Assembly: GCA_020746105.1 (NCBI GenBank)
Contig: CM036617.1
Coordinates: 17,854,037-17,918,036 of the forward strand
Length of the DNA stretch: 64,000 bases
Source of the DNA: Trogon surrucura
Lineage: Eukaryota; Chordata; Aves; Trogoniformes; Trogonidae
Reading direction: 5' to 3'
This document shows, piece by piece, positions 11,749 through 24,389 of the stretch; position 1 is the stretch's first letter, and each line of letters starts with the position of its first letter. The translations under genes were made by a program, and so were the position numbers. A model generated the notes under the pieces. That model made no database searches. It was not told the DNA's origin and saw nothing but the letters and a program-made list of their open reading frames with translations.

Positions 11749-12764
11749 TAGGTCCAGAAAGTGGTCTTGTATTTGACCACACCGGGGGGTTTTTAAAATG
11801 ACAAGAAATGTTTAAGGCAAAATTCACGCATCTGTCTGCTACAGGAGAAATTAATTTCAAAGACAAGTTGAAAGTGTATTAATGCTAGCTTTTATTTTAC
11901 AAAAAGTTCTTAGTTCTGCTTTTCTCTAAGGTCTCGAAGAAGCTGAAGTTATTTCAAACCTTTTATTTGGGTTTTGTTTTTTCCCCCTCAAGGTTAAATA
12001 GTGGTATCCATATCACACACTTTCAAAGCTCCTGTTAAGATTTTCCAGCTATCTCATGAGTTTCTCTTGTCATGGTTGTTTAGTATTTCCAGCTCTGCTT
12101 CAGTGTTCTAAAAAATTGCTTTCCTTTAATCTTAAAATAGACTGAAGTTCACTCAGATAGCCAGTCACATCCATTTTATCCATGGAAATCTCTGAGCAGA
12201 GGCAGAAAGCAGGAGCTGGGACTGCCCCTGAATTCACAGATAGCCCCTCACCCATTCTCCTGTTTGACCATTCCCCCTGTGTCCAGCATCCTCTGTGCCT
12301 GTGGAACCTCATGCCTACCCAGGGAGGGAATGTTATAGCCGTGTCCCTTGATGGAGCTGTGCTAAAGGGTGGCAAAGGCTGGATGGTGCGTCTCAGATGT
12401 TTTCATACAAATAAATCAGCAGCGCTTTGTCCAAACTGCTGCTGCTGCTTGAACAGCCTCCAGGAGTTACTCAGTTGTTCAGCAAGACCCTGTTTTGGTC
12501 AGGGGAGGAGAGTACGTGCTCCTGTTTTAATGGCTCTTAAGCTGTCTCGTTATTACTTGAATTTCTTGAATTAACTCAGTTGAGTGACATCACTACTCGA
12601 TGTCACTGAATGTTAAACTCTCAACTGCACGACTGATTTTTTTTTTTTTTTTCTTCCAGCTAGTGCTAATGCTTCTTCCATGAGTTTACTAATGGCTTTT
12701 CTCAACAATGTCTGCAATTTTTGGCCATAATATCAACATATTGCTGTTTTTGGCTTTAAGGCAG
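11749..12764. other. Between left LTR and CR1; no gene recognised
   Basis: The 1 kb segment shows no retroviral gag, pol or env similarity that I can see. The 130-codon plus frame at 12182-12574 has no recognisable motif. If the two LTRs belonged to one provirus this would be part of its remaining interior. Confidence 0.45.
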
Positions 12765-14992
12765 TTTTGACTTCAATGACCATGAAATGGTGGAGTTTGA
12801 GATCCTAAGGGCAGCTGAGAGGGGGAAGCTCAGCATGCTTGATACCCTTGATTTCAGAAGAGCTGACTTGCACCTCTTCAGGAACCTCCTTGCTAGTGTG
12901 CCATCGGATAAAGCCCTGGAGGGACTGGGAGCCCAAGAAAGCTGGTCGACTTTCCGCCAAGCTCAAAGGCACTGCATCCCTAAAAGGAAGAAATCTGGCA
13001 AAAACACCAGGAGACCTACATGGATAAACAAAGAACTCCTGGCAAAAATCAAATACAAAAGGGGAACTCACAAAGCGTGGAAGCAGGGACTGGTAACCTG
13101 GGATTATTACAAGGAAGTTACTCGTGTAATCAGAGACCAGGTTAGAAAAGCTAACGCCCTGACAGAGTCAAATCTGGCCAGCGATATTAGAAATAACAGA
13201 AAAGGATTTTATAGGTATGTAAGAGAAAAAAGAAAAATGAGAGAGAACGTGGGGCCTCTCCGGAATGATACTGGTGACCTGGTTACCGAGGATGTGGAGA
13301 AGGCTGAAGTATTCAACAACTTCTTTGCCTCAGTCTTTACTGGCAACCACTTGAACCACACCACCCAAATCACAGAGGGTGTTGGCTGGATCTGGGAGAG
13401 TGAAGAACCACCCAGGGTAGGAGAAGATCAGATCCGGGAACACCTAGAGAACCTGAAGGTGCACAAGTCCATGGGACCTGATGAGATACATCCACGGGTC
13501 CTGAAGGAACTGGCAGCTGAAGTTGCTAGGCCACTAGCCATCATATCTGAGAGGTCCTGGCAGTCTGGTGAGGTTCCCACAGATTGGAAAAGGGGGAACA
13601 TAACCACCATCTTTAAAAAAGGAACCAAAGACAACTCGGGGAACTACACACCAGTCAGCCTTACCTCTGTGCCAGGTAAAATCATGGAACAGATCCTCCT
13701 GGTAGATGTACTAAGGCGTATAAAAAATAATGGAGTGGTTGGTGACAGCCAACATGGCTTCACCAGGGGCAAGTCGTGCCTGACTAATTTAGTGGCCTTC
13801 TGTGACAAAGCTACAGCACTGGTTGACACGGGAAAAGCAACAGATGTCATTTTCTTGGACTTGTGCAAGGCGTTTGACACTGTCTCACATGACATCCTTG
13901 TCTCTAAAATGGAGAGACATGGGTTTGGCAGATGGACCACTCGGTGGATAAAGAACTGGCTGGATGGTCGCACTCAAAGAGTTGTGGTCAATGGCTCAAT
14001 GCCCACATGGAGACCAGTGACAAGCGGTGTTCCTCAGGGGTCTGTTCTGGGTCCAGTGCTGTTCAACATCTTTGTCAGCGACATGGACGATGGCATTGAG
14101 TGCACCCTCAGCAAGTTTGCCAACGACACCAAGCCGTGTGGTGCCGTGGACTCACTTGAGGGAAGAGATGCCATCCAGAGGGACCTTGATAGGCTTGAGA
14201 AATGGGCCAGTGCAAACTGCATGAGCTTCAACAAGTCAAAATGCAAGGTCCTTCACCTGGGTTGGGCCAATCCTAGGCACAAATACAAACTGGGCACAGA
14301 GTGGGTTGAGAGTAGCCCTGAAGAGAAGGATTTGGCGATGTTGATAGATGAGAAGCTCAACATGAGTCGGCAGCGCGCTCATGCAGCCCAGAAGGCCAAC
14401 CGCATCCTGGGATGTATCAGGAGAAGAGTAGCCAGCAGGGCAAGAGACTCTGCTCTTGTGAGACCCCACCTCGAATACTGCGTCCAGTTCTGGTGCCCCC
14501 ACCATAAGAGGGACATAGAACTGTTGGAGCACGTTCAGAGGAGGGCCACAAAGATGATCCAGGGGCTGGAGCACCTCTGCTACGAGGGCAGGCTGCAGGA
14601 GCTGGGATTGTTCAGTCTTGAAAAGAGAAGACTTCAGGGGGGGACCTAATAACTGCCTTCCAGTACTTGAAGGGATCCTACAGGAAGGCTGGGGAGGGAC
14701 TTTTTACAAAAGCGTCCACTGGTTAGAACAAGGGGAAATGGGTTTAAGTTGAAGGAGAATAGATTTAGATTAGATTTTAGGAAGAAATTTATCAGTACGA
14801 GGGTGGCAAGACTTTGGAATAAATTGCCCAGAGATGTTGTAGCTGCCCCCTCCCTGGAGGTGTCCAAGGCCAAGTTGGACAGAGCCTTGAGTAGCCTGAT
14901 CTAGTTGAGAGGCGTCTCTGCCCATGACAGGGAGGTTGGATTAGATGATCTCTAAGGTCCCTTCCAGCCTAGACCATTCTATGATTCTATGA
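12765..14992 (+). mobile_element. CR1 LINE, 5'-truncated, lineage A
   Basis: The copy begins in the C-terminal endonuclease segment ([12 protein letters not shown]) and runs through the whole reverse transcriptase to the 3' untranslated tail, ending CCATTCTATGATTCTATG near 14990. The internal open frame is unusually long for a 5'-truncated copy. Its 3' end from about 14919 matches the tails of the SINE copies at 30.9 and 36.8 kb. It lies between the two LTRs, with its 3' end about 40 bases from the right one. Confidence 0.95.
12787..14649 (+). pseudogene. CR1 ORF2 reverse transcriptase fragment, defective
   Basis: The 620-codon frame matches CR1-type reverse transcriptase. It shows the basic pre-RT region, [13 protein letters not shown] (about residues 230-243), the [14 protein letters not shown] motif, [31 protein letters not shown] and the C-terminal cysteine region near LEYCVQFW. 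The active-site FADD motif reads FAND, so a catalytic aspartate is replaced by asparagine. About eight residues are missing in frame between ASRAR and [11 protein letters not shown]. The frame ends early in a G7 run at 14637-14643, where one extra G shifts it to a TAA. The endonuclease is almost entirely lost. Confidence 0.9.
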
Positions 14993-15033
14993 CAGTTGCG
15001 TCCCTCCAGGAGAGGAGGACAAGAGACTTTCAG

Positions 15034-15738
15034 TTTCGTAATACCCCAACGGAGTGGACAGTGGTGCGACAAGTCTCAAGGTCCATATACAAACATTTAT
15101 TAAATTTCACACAACATAGAGATCGGGCTCGTGACAAAGGATTCAGATTTAAAAGCACGATAGAGCAGACAATATAATAAAAACCAGGAAAAGGGCTAAA
15201 CATACAGTGAACTACAGCAACTTAATAATAACAAAAGATAATAAAGGACACCTAAAACACAATATTACAACAGACAAGATTGTTCTTAACCAATACAAGA
15301 AAGAAATTTAAGCATGAACTAAGTAAAACAGTGTGCTAGGCCTTGCATTACTCAGCAGAAAAAAAAGGAAGAGAGAAAGAGGGAGAGAGACATCACCGAT
15401 CCGGGTTCCTGCATTGGTCCAACCAAAGAAGAGTTCAAGATGTATCCGACATTGTCTTCTTTCTTCTTTTTCCTAACTTTTTGCTTTTCGTTTCCTCAAT
15501 TTATACACAATTTTCTTCATGCGAATGTACTGAATGTCAGGTAGGGGATCAAGGCACTTCATTGTTTTGATCCTCGTTAGCATGTGTACTTGCCCTATCT
15601 CCTTGGGAGATAGGCTATGAGGTAAGGCCATCTGCCTCCCCCAGCTTAACCTAATCTCATCAATAATTCAGCGCCAGGGCTGTTTGAGGCATCTGTAGCC
15701 TTATCAGATCCTTTTCCCCATACCATCAGTTCGCCACA
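15034..15738 (-). mobile_element. LTR of an endogenous retrovirus-like element (right copy)
   Basis: On the minus strand it starts TGTGGCGAACTGATGG, has a TATA-like GTATAAAT at 15499-15506, an AATAAA at 15097-15102 and ends near GGGGTATTACGAAACTG. It is related to the left LTR and in the same orientation. The bases after its 3' end (minus strand) do not give a primer-binding site that I can name. It is either a solo LTR or the 5' LTR of a wrecked provirus. Confidence 0.7.
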
Positions 15739-15819
15739 GACATCATAGAGGGCGATCCTAATAACGAGGGTGGAAGGGAAGTGCAACAAGACTGACAAAT
15801 ATGTAAATGATCTTTATAA

Positions 15820-15965
15820 ATATGATTATGGGTTTTATATATTATTGCATCATACATATTGTGTGCTGCATATATAATGTATTTAAAATTTTATAAATGT
15901 ATTATGCATTTATACATGTAGACTTACATATATATACATACAGTATTACAGTATCTTATCTTCCA
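15820..15965. repeat. AT-rich low-complexity tract
   Basis: The segment is dominated by TATA, ATAT and short imperfect repeats such as TTATACATG and ATATATACATAC. No longer unit is visible. Confidence 0.7.
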
Positions 15966-18811
15966 ATTAAGGGTAGATTTGTGTTTTCATCTGCAGTTTG
16001 TGTAGGTGTAAGTACCTATACATGGTTTTAAAAATGCACTTGTTATTTTTAATTATAGACTGGTACTTAATATATTTAAGTGACAGCTTATTAAAATGAC
16101 TCTGAGCTTGCATTTGAAACAGCACACAGGAAAAAACCTGAAAATACTACCTTAAAAATATTTTCTCTTTGAAGCGAATATCCTGGATTTTCTCAGCTTC
16201 AGTGGTGTAGTTTTCTGTAATTTATCACTGCTGCCATCAGACGAGTGGATTCTTAGGCCATGTATCAAATGGTTGTACAATGTGCGCCTCATCCTCATTG
16301 AGAGCTTTTGTGAAAGGAACAGTGAACTGCGTATTCAATAATGTCATCGGTCTCTTTGTAAGAGAAATGGAATTTTCCTGCATGTATTAAGTTCAAACAC
16401 TGTCTACTGAAGAGATTAATATTCTCAGCAAACAGTGTTTACTACCTACATAAAAACATTTTGCTAATTCTGTGACAGTTACATGTTCTACAATTAATTA
16501 GCTCCCCTGCACAACGTTAGGGAAATGTACTGGATTAATTTTGTGTAGTAAAATTGTGTGTGGGTAAAGGTTCTACTTCAGCTGTGTACTTGGTTATACC
16601 ATAATTAAAATCCTCATGTGAATGAAAGCAGCGTATTACAAAGAGACTGATCTTTTTGATGTCATTGTTTCTGCCTAATTGCTTGTTAGGATCTTTAGAT
16701 GACTGGCCTTGTTAATTTGGAATGTTTTGCCTAAAGTCAGAAGGATATTTATTTGCATTTAAACTGGGGCAGTCAGTGAGCTCCTACTTGCAGAAGTCCT
16801 TGTTATCTCTCAGTCACCTTTCAGGATAAAAAGAGAGAATAGCAACCTGTTCATTGCAGTGGAAGCACATGTGTTTCAGGTGGCTTGGGAAAAGTCAGAT
16901 ATGCCATAGATAAGCCATCGAGCTATGTAACATTGGTGGTGTAAATGCCATTAAGTAATCAAGAAATAGGTTTAGCTTCTGAGACAAGCCTTCACTTAAA
17001 AGAGGGAAGAAAGTAACATCAGATGAAGGTTATAATTTGTCCCAGAGTAAAGGGCTGTTGAAGTACTGAAGAAACCTTGTATGTACCAGGAATTTTAAAA
17101 CATGTCTGATTTATTTATAAAAGTCAGTTTGGGGACTTCTGAAACAATGTGATAGAAGCATTGCGTTTATGGTTGTGTTGTTTTTTTCTGGTGTGACAGC
17201 AGTTTGAGTGCAGCATGGATTGAGTTGTTGAGTGTATAAACAGGCTTTTAAAAAGGAAACAAAAATACAGTTGCAATAAAAATGTGTAAATGCATCTGTT
17301 TCAGCCGTACAATGTCTTTTATCTCATTTATTCTCAGACTACAGTCAGTTCCTCACTACCAGATGTATCAGAGATTTGCTACGGCACACACACACACACA
17401 CACTACATTATACATATACATAATATAGACATAATTAGCTAACCTCATTTTTTATTAACTCTATAACCAGGAAGTGTAAGAAAAGAGCAAATAATACAAA
17501 TGGTCCAAATACATTTGGCTGATGGAAGAGACAATTTAAGGCTCAGCAGTGGGGAAATTAAAAACAGTGCCTTGAACAAATAGGAGAAAGAGCAGATTAA
17601 GACATGAGGGGGTTTATATATGTTGGAAGCTTTTATTAAAAATACATTAATTTATAAAATGTAAAAAGGAATTAATATATTTAAATAACTTTTTTTTTTC
17701 TGTGTCATTTAATGATTGATACTTTGTACAAGGAAAGTTAACAACAGACACCCAAGAAACAAGACTGCATTGATTTTGCTTTAGCCATAGGTCTTAAGGG
17801 CTTTTCTAGTTCAACATCCAGTGTGACAGAAGGAAATCTGTGGTATCTTTACAGTACACACTTGAAATATGTTTAAGTTTCTAACAGGTCTTCAAAAGAA
17901 AAGTCCAGATGCAACTGTTTCAGAAAACAAATGGGTCTGAAAAAGACTTGACTTTTTGGGTTAACAGGTAGAAAAACACTTGTTAATTAGAAAATCTGGT
18001 AGGCATATCACAACCAAATAACTACAATGTCCTATTTTGAGGATGTAATTTCATGGTCTTAGTGTAAAGCACAATATAAAAAATATTCCCTATGTCTTCA
18101 CCACTTAGCAGTGCATGTCCTGTAGGACTTTCACAAATCTAATTCTGGTGACCATAAATGGCAAAAGAATGATCAAGAGGGTAAGTTTTAAAAGAAATCT
18201 GAATCTAAATTCCTGTGAACTCTTCCATTCTGAGGTGGTGAGGATGGAGAGCTGTTAGCTTTTATACACCTCTTCAAGGTGATTCCCTGGCTCTAAGGAG
18301 TCTGATTTCAGCCACGGGACACTGAGTCAGTAGTTTGTCCATTACTGTACGTAGAGTTCAAGAAGGTATTTGAGAGCTCTGATTAGTGAGCGAAAATTGG
18401 TAAAAGAAGTCTGGCAGGCCAAGGACTGCAAAGCAGTCTAGCACCTGAGCTGGCATCAAACTAGGCTTTGGAAGAAGAGGCTTTAGTTCTTAAAGTAAGT
18501 ACAAGGGCAGCTGAAACTTGATTTTATGTAGAGCAGTATATAGTGTGATTTTTGTGGTGAATACCATTGTTCTAAGGTTCATAGATTCTAAAATAAGACT
18601 CCAGTCTGTTTTTTTTTTCCTTAATGGAAATAAAAACATGCAATTTCAGTCAGAAATGATAGAGAAAAAATGGCACAGCTGGGAAGTAAGAATTAAGGTG
18701 TCTTTCAGTTCCGGTGGTAAAATATTTTTCTTCCATTCCTACAGCTTTCAAAGTCTAACATTTCTGTATCTCCAACAAACATTTTCATGTAATTTTCTAT
18801 GTAAGTTTCAC
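15966..18811. other. No gene recognised; unique sequence
   Basis: AT-rich sequence without convincing exons, apart from a short (CA)n tract at 17384-17403. The 156-codon frame at 18518-18988 gets its last third from the CR1 fragment that follows and is not a gene. Confidence 0.5.
17384..17403. repeat. (CA)n microsatellite
   Basis: About ten uninterrupted CA units followed by AT-rich sequence. Confidence 0.9.
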
Positions 18812-19033
18812 CTCAACATGAGGAGAAACTTCTCTACTGTGAGGATGACAGAGCACTGGAACAGGCTGCCCAGAGAGGCTGTGGAGTCTCCTTCTCTGGA
18901 GACTTTCAAAACCCACCTGGACGCGTTCCTGTGTAGCTGCCCTAGGGGATCCTGCTCTGGCAGGGGGGTTGGACTAGATGATCTCTAGAGGTCCCTTCCA
19001 ACCCTTAACATTCTATGACTGTATGATTCTATA
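18812..19033 (+). mobile_element. CR1 LINE 3' fragment
   Basis: It covers the last part of ORF2 ([27 protein letters not shown] in part) and the 3' untranslated region, ending ATTCTATGACTGTATGATTCTA. It belongs to the lineage B type seen at 31 and 51 kb, with tails reading CCAACCCTTAACATTCTATG. Confidence 0.92.
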
Positions 19034-22000
19034 TGGCTTTTTTTTTTATGTTATAGGTCTAATATGGCCTTGCTTCTGTTTTAATCAAGAAAGAGCATGT
19101 GGTTATGTTTTAACTGGATACCTGCTAATATAAAAATGTCATTTAGAATTAGCCTCTGCCTGTTGGCTCTATTTCCAAGCAGCTACAATAAAATCACTTC
19201 TTGATGCCTCGGTTTCCCCTCTGTCTGCACATCACCGGCTAAAACTGCAAGCTCCTTCTCAGAACGGAGCTGTCTCCCAGCACTCTGTAAAATGGAGGCC
19301 TGGTCTCAGCTGGAGCCTCTTTGCATTACTCTTACACAAATAATGCAGGAATAATTGAATCCCACCAATGAGAAACCTAATAATCCAACAGCAGCTCCTT
19401 CGAACTCAGACAACGCTGTTCTTGTATGTGGGGTCTGATCATGAGTCTGTGCTGATGCAAGACAGACTTGGCTGTCTGACTGCTAATACACTAACGAGAT
19501 GGGCATAGACCCTGGGTGGCTCTTGTGACTGAAGTTGCTGCTGTTAGACTCTTCCACCTTGGCACTCTGCACGTCTCTCTCTAACCTATGGGTGGTTTTC
19601 AGTGGAAATTTCTAGCTGGATTCATGCCTGCCTGCTCCTCCATTTGAATTAATAAGTCTGTAATAGAATTACAGAAAATCTATGCCAGTAATGTTTATAC
19701 AGCTGGCAGTATGCCAAAGGCTTGGCAATATCATAACTTAATTAAATGCGAGCATGTGTATGAAATAAAAGATAATTCACTTGTGCTTAGGGTATATGGC
19801 TTCTGCTTACCATGCTTTCCTGCTTAACCTAAAACTTCTTGGCCAGAATATTTTTATCTTCTGCAAGCCAGGTTCTCTTTTGTGATGCTGTTTACATCCC
19901 AAAACAATTCACAAATACTGTATAATCACAGTACACTCTCCCAGCACTCTCATCCTCCTGTTCATATTCTTTTAACCATTACAGTTCAAATTCCCTCTAT
20001 GGGAGACTGAGTCTGAGTCCCTCTTGCAGTGGAGATTGTCCTTCCCTTGTCTGCAAAGCCACTCAGTGCAATGACCTCCCACTTTGCTCAGGTATAGACG
20101 AATCTCTGCAATATGAGTCTCTGGATAGTTTTTCCCTGCTTCTATGATTTCTCCTTTCACCTTCTCCATTCCTTTTTTGTCCTGATACACTTTCCTCTTC
20201 TGCAATCCAAAGCCCCTTCTATTTTTCCTGATACAATAAATAGACGTTTTATTTCCCAAGTTGCTCCTTCTTTCTCTTCTTTTCTGCTACATAGCCCTTG
20301 AATCTCACACTGCCATGTGCTAACTGCAGAGGTCAGGAAGGCACATCTGGTTAGATGGCTCAAGCTACCCTGTGACACACTTTTCAGGCAAGAGTACATT
20401 CATCCAGGTTCTTGCAGAGGTGATGCCCACTCTTCTTGAACAGCAATCACAGTAGGTTTATGTTGCTACTTTGGTCCATTAAAGATCCTTGCTGAATCCT
20501 TGTGAGGCAGGACCTGACATTATTGTGCAACTAAAGAAGTGTCTGCTTTTGTGCCACACAAGTCTCACTGACAGTACTTTCCCCTTTACTTGGGATCTTC
20601 AGCAAGTCATCAGTGAATTTGCTTTCCCACTTGTAAAATGGGATGACACATTTCTATTAGCCAACGTTTTGCCTTGCTTGGTGCCTCAAAGGTCATGGAT
20701 TCAAGCTTTTACTGAGATGAAAAGTACTGAAAAATTGTTACTTCTGTTGGGTCTATAGCTTTGGGAAAACATCGATGGATTTTGCAGGCTTTAGTAGCTT
20801 AGCATTCAAGTAGAGGTCAGCATAATCCACTGTGAACGTTCCCGAGAGCATCCACATATAGCTCTGTTATGACTGCACAGAAATAGAGCCAGTAGAATAG
20901 CTTTTAACTATAGACTATGCCTGAATGGATTTACATGCCACCGTATCTACCCCTAGCAGCCCGGGTAGAGCCAGACAGTCCATTACAAAGCTACTGTGAG
21001 CCCTCTGTGGTTCATCACAGCTCTGCCTCTTTTTGGCCCTTCCAGCAGGTCTCCCTGTGTCCATTTCTTGGTTAGCTGTGAGTGAATAACGAAGTTCTTG
21101 GTTTTGATAAACTTTTGTCACTGTAACTTCTGTCCCCGGATAACACTGAAGCTGGTCTTGCATTGAATCAGTTAAAACATCAGTTCGATGGAAATGGTAA
21201 AATCACACTCAAGACAAATTATGCCTCCTCATGAAGATGGTTGATACTAGCCAAAATAGGTACCTCAGCAGTGTGGTAAGTCATAAAAATTCTGCTTCCC
21301 CAGACTGTGTGAACAATCTGATTGCAACTGCGGCTTTTGATAAAGTCATTTTTCATAAGGGGTACATAGAGTATAATTTTTATTCTTAAGGTATTTTGAA
21401 GTTTCTCAGGATAGAAGTATTTCTCAGAGGTATCAAAATGTAATAGATAGCTAGAGGCCACATTTCTAAGCTGTAGTACTTGGATAAATGTTCATTTAAT
21501 GTGACAAATGAATAGTTTTATGTTAGTTCAATGCTTTCAAAAGATTGTTTTACATTGTAATTGTTTATCAATGATTTATGTTATATATCACAGGAACAAA
21601 AACAGTGACTATTATAATTATGCATAAAAAATAAGATGCTTATGATTTTATTATTTTCTGCAGTGAAGAATAAGTTTTCTGTTATTTCCCCATGAGAGTA
21701 TTCTCTCCAACAAATACAAAAAAAAGCCTTTGCTTTTCTTCCGTCTTTGTCGAACAGAACTATCAGGTCCAAATCACTCATTATGTCATCTGTGAGGGTA
21801 GGGTGTCTGGATAATGACCTCCTAGAAACTTCCTTGCACTGGACAATGAACAGACCTATAATCAAAGCAGAATTTAAAATATTATTTCTAACTTCAAAAA
21901 CCACAGTCTCTTGACATAAACCAGTTTCCTGCTTCTCTTCCACTGGATGTGCAAGATTTGCATGAAAGTTCTAAGCAATGAAAAAGGTTATGACTGTGGG

Positions 22001-24389
22001 AATGCACATGAAGCAATCTAGAAGAATGCCTTTGAGATGTTTTATTACGGACCATTTCAATGAGTCTTAAACATCTTGGGGTAGTTTTAAAAAGATCTCA
22101 AGAGCTACACCCCTCAGAGCTGCCATGTCTGAAAGCTGGATATATGAGCCTGGGAAGGGAATTTGCAACCCAGAAGCAGGTGCCTGAATCACCTCCACCT
22201 TGAGCAGTGAGGGTTATTTAATTAAATAATATTCTCAATAGCAGATATTTTGGGCCCGGATGGACATAAACTGTGAAAGAAACAGCAGTATCTTCTCATC
22301 CCTGTGGGACGGATAACAGGGAAATGCATCATCTGGAATTCCAGCATTGTAGGTGACAAAGCCCAACAGGCAGAGACCCTACACCTCTTATATCTGCAGC
22401 CATTTGACGAAGAGGAGCAGCAGAGGCAAACACATCTCAGGGCGTACTGGGCACCCACTGCATCTCGTTAACTGTTTTAGGTAACAGGATGGTGATTATG
22501 TTAATTTTGTATTATGTTATTTTTTTAATTTTTAATGTTATGTTTGTCTAGGGAAGGAAGATGTAATAAGCTCTGTCTTTACTGAGCTCTGTCTAAGCTG
22601 ACCAGTGTGTTATGCAGAGATCATGTTATAGAGTGGTAACTAGTGAAAAGCAGACCTCAGACTCCTTGCAATGGCTCAAGGCCTCTCCAGTGAAGCAGGC
22701 AAAATTGAATTTCACCGCAAAGAGGATGAGAACAAAATAATTGGAATGCACTAGCTCTGCTAGAGAATATATCATTGCCATCTAGGGAAGGTGAGATGAA
22801 GGGAATATGATTACTCTCTGCTTCCCTCCCTTTATCTTGCTATGTGCTTAACGCAAAGACACTTCTCTACCTTCAGACCATTTCCCTTTATTTCAGGAGT
22901 GGGACACAGGCAGCAACTGGGTGAGAGCTGAGCTGGATATGCAGCAGTATGGCCCCCCCAGGGCCTGGGGAGGTCACTCACACGGAATCACACAAAAGCA
23001 GTGTCTATTAGCTTGTCTGTTAGCTGTGGCAGCTGGCTCAGCTATCCATGCCTAAAGGCACTTGGGTTGTGGGGGATCACTGAGCAGTGCTACAGACAGG
23101 AGGTAGGAGGATCTGGAAAACTTTATATTCACATGGGATCAAGAGTTTGTGTTGGCAATTCATGCTGGACCACTTCTGCAAATGCCTTCCTGTCTTACAT
23201 TTTAAAGGATCAACATCCAGGTTAGCCCGTGGTTAGTTTTTCACTCCTACCTGAATGCAGGAGAGAATTGGACAGGGCAGGCAGAGGGATGTGCAGTAAG
23301 CAGAAGAGTCTTTGTAATTGGGGCGTAAAGGTGTCCTGTAGTCTTGCACACCAGCATCTTATTGACAGACGGGCCGGGAAAGAGTCAGACCCAGACATGA
23401 GAGCAGTGTTACATGTGAGCAAATGAGACTTTGTCCTGTTTGATTCCGGCACAAGAAAGCTCCAGCAAAGAATCAGAAATCAGGATTCAGTCATAAGATT
23501 CTTTTTTTTTTTCACCCTCTCTGTGACTTGCCTCAGCTGCAAAAAAAGGAGAAACAATTTTGAAACTTGACCTAGGTTTTTACTCTAATTTTTGTTTTGG
23601 ACTCACATAGACTTATCCTCTCCTCATGTCAGATATACCATAAAGATGTTAGAGAAATTCAAACAGCATTTAAGAACATTTTCTGGAGAAAAGCCTTCCC
23701 CAGTTTCTCTTCTTTATTCTATATTGTAGGCTTCTGGTTACTTTTTGATATTTTTTTTAATCCATGATTTTTTTACTATAGAAATTATGTCATTTAAGTT
23801 TAAACAGACTGATTATCTTCTCTCACTTTCAGTACTTTGATATCATATATTTTACTCCAGAATTTTGAAAAAACCTACAGTATATGATAAAGGAACAGGA
23901 AGAAATGTTCATATAGCGCAGCCTGGGATGGACAGCCTTTAAAATTAACCTAAATGCCAATATAAATTTACAATTAAATTAATTCTATCATGTAGTTATT
24001 ATTTAGATTCTTGCAGGGAAAACATTTGTGATGCTATTGCCAGACAGCTTGCAAATTTTAATGGATGTGGATGAGGACTGATTTACCCTGCCTCAGCAGA
24101 CACCGGTATTGGCAGACTTTTCTTCATCAGTAAGGTCTGTCAAGCTCAGATGCTGCCAGCGGGATCACTGTGATCTGCCCTGGACTCCTGTTTCCAAAGG
24201 GTCTGAAGCTAAGTGTAGAAAGAGCAGGGTCATATCCATTTGCTGTTGGGATCTCTGGGTAGGTCTGCTGTGTGCTGTGTTTAACTCTGTGACTTGAGCT
24301 TGTGTTCAGGTGTCACATCCTGCTCTTTCAGGATAATGACTCAAGTTATACGATTCCCAGGCCAGGATTAAGGTGAGTAACACCAAAGA
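19034..24389. other. No gene recognised; unique sequence
   Basis: Mixed sequence without a feature I can support. The minus frame at 21581-21943 (120 codons) follows an acceptor-like site, but I found no donor or homology. The 20489-20758 frame has no recognisable motif. Confidence 0.45.
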
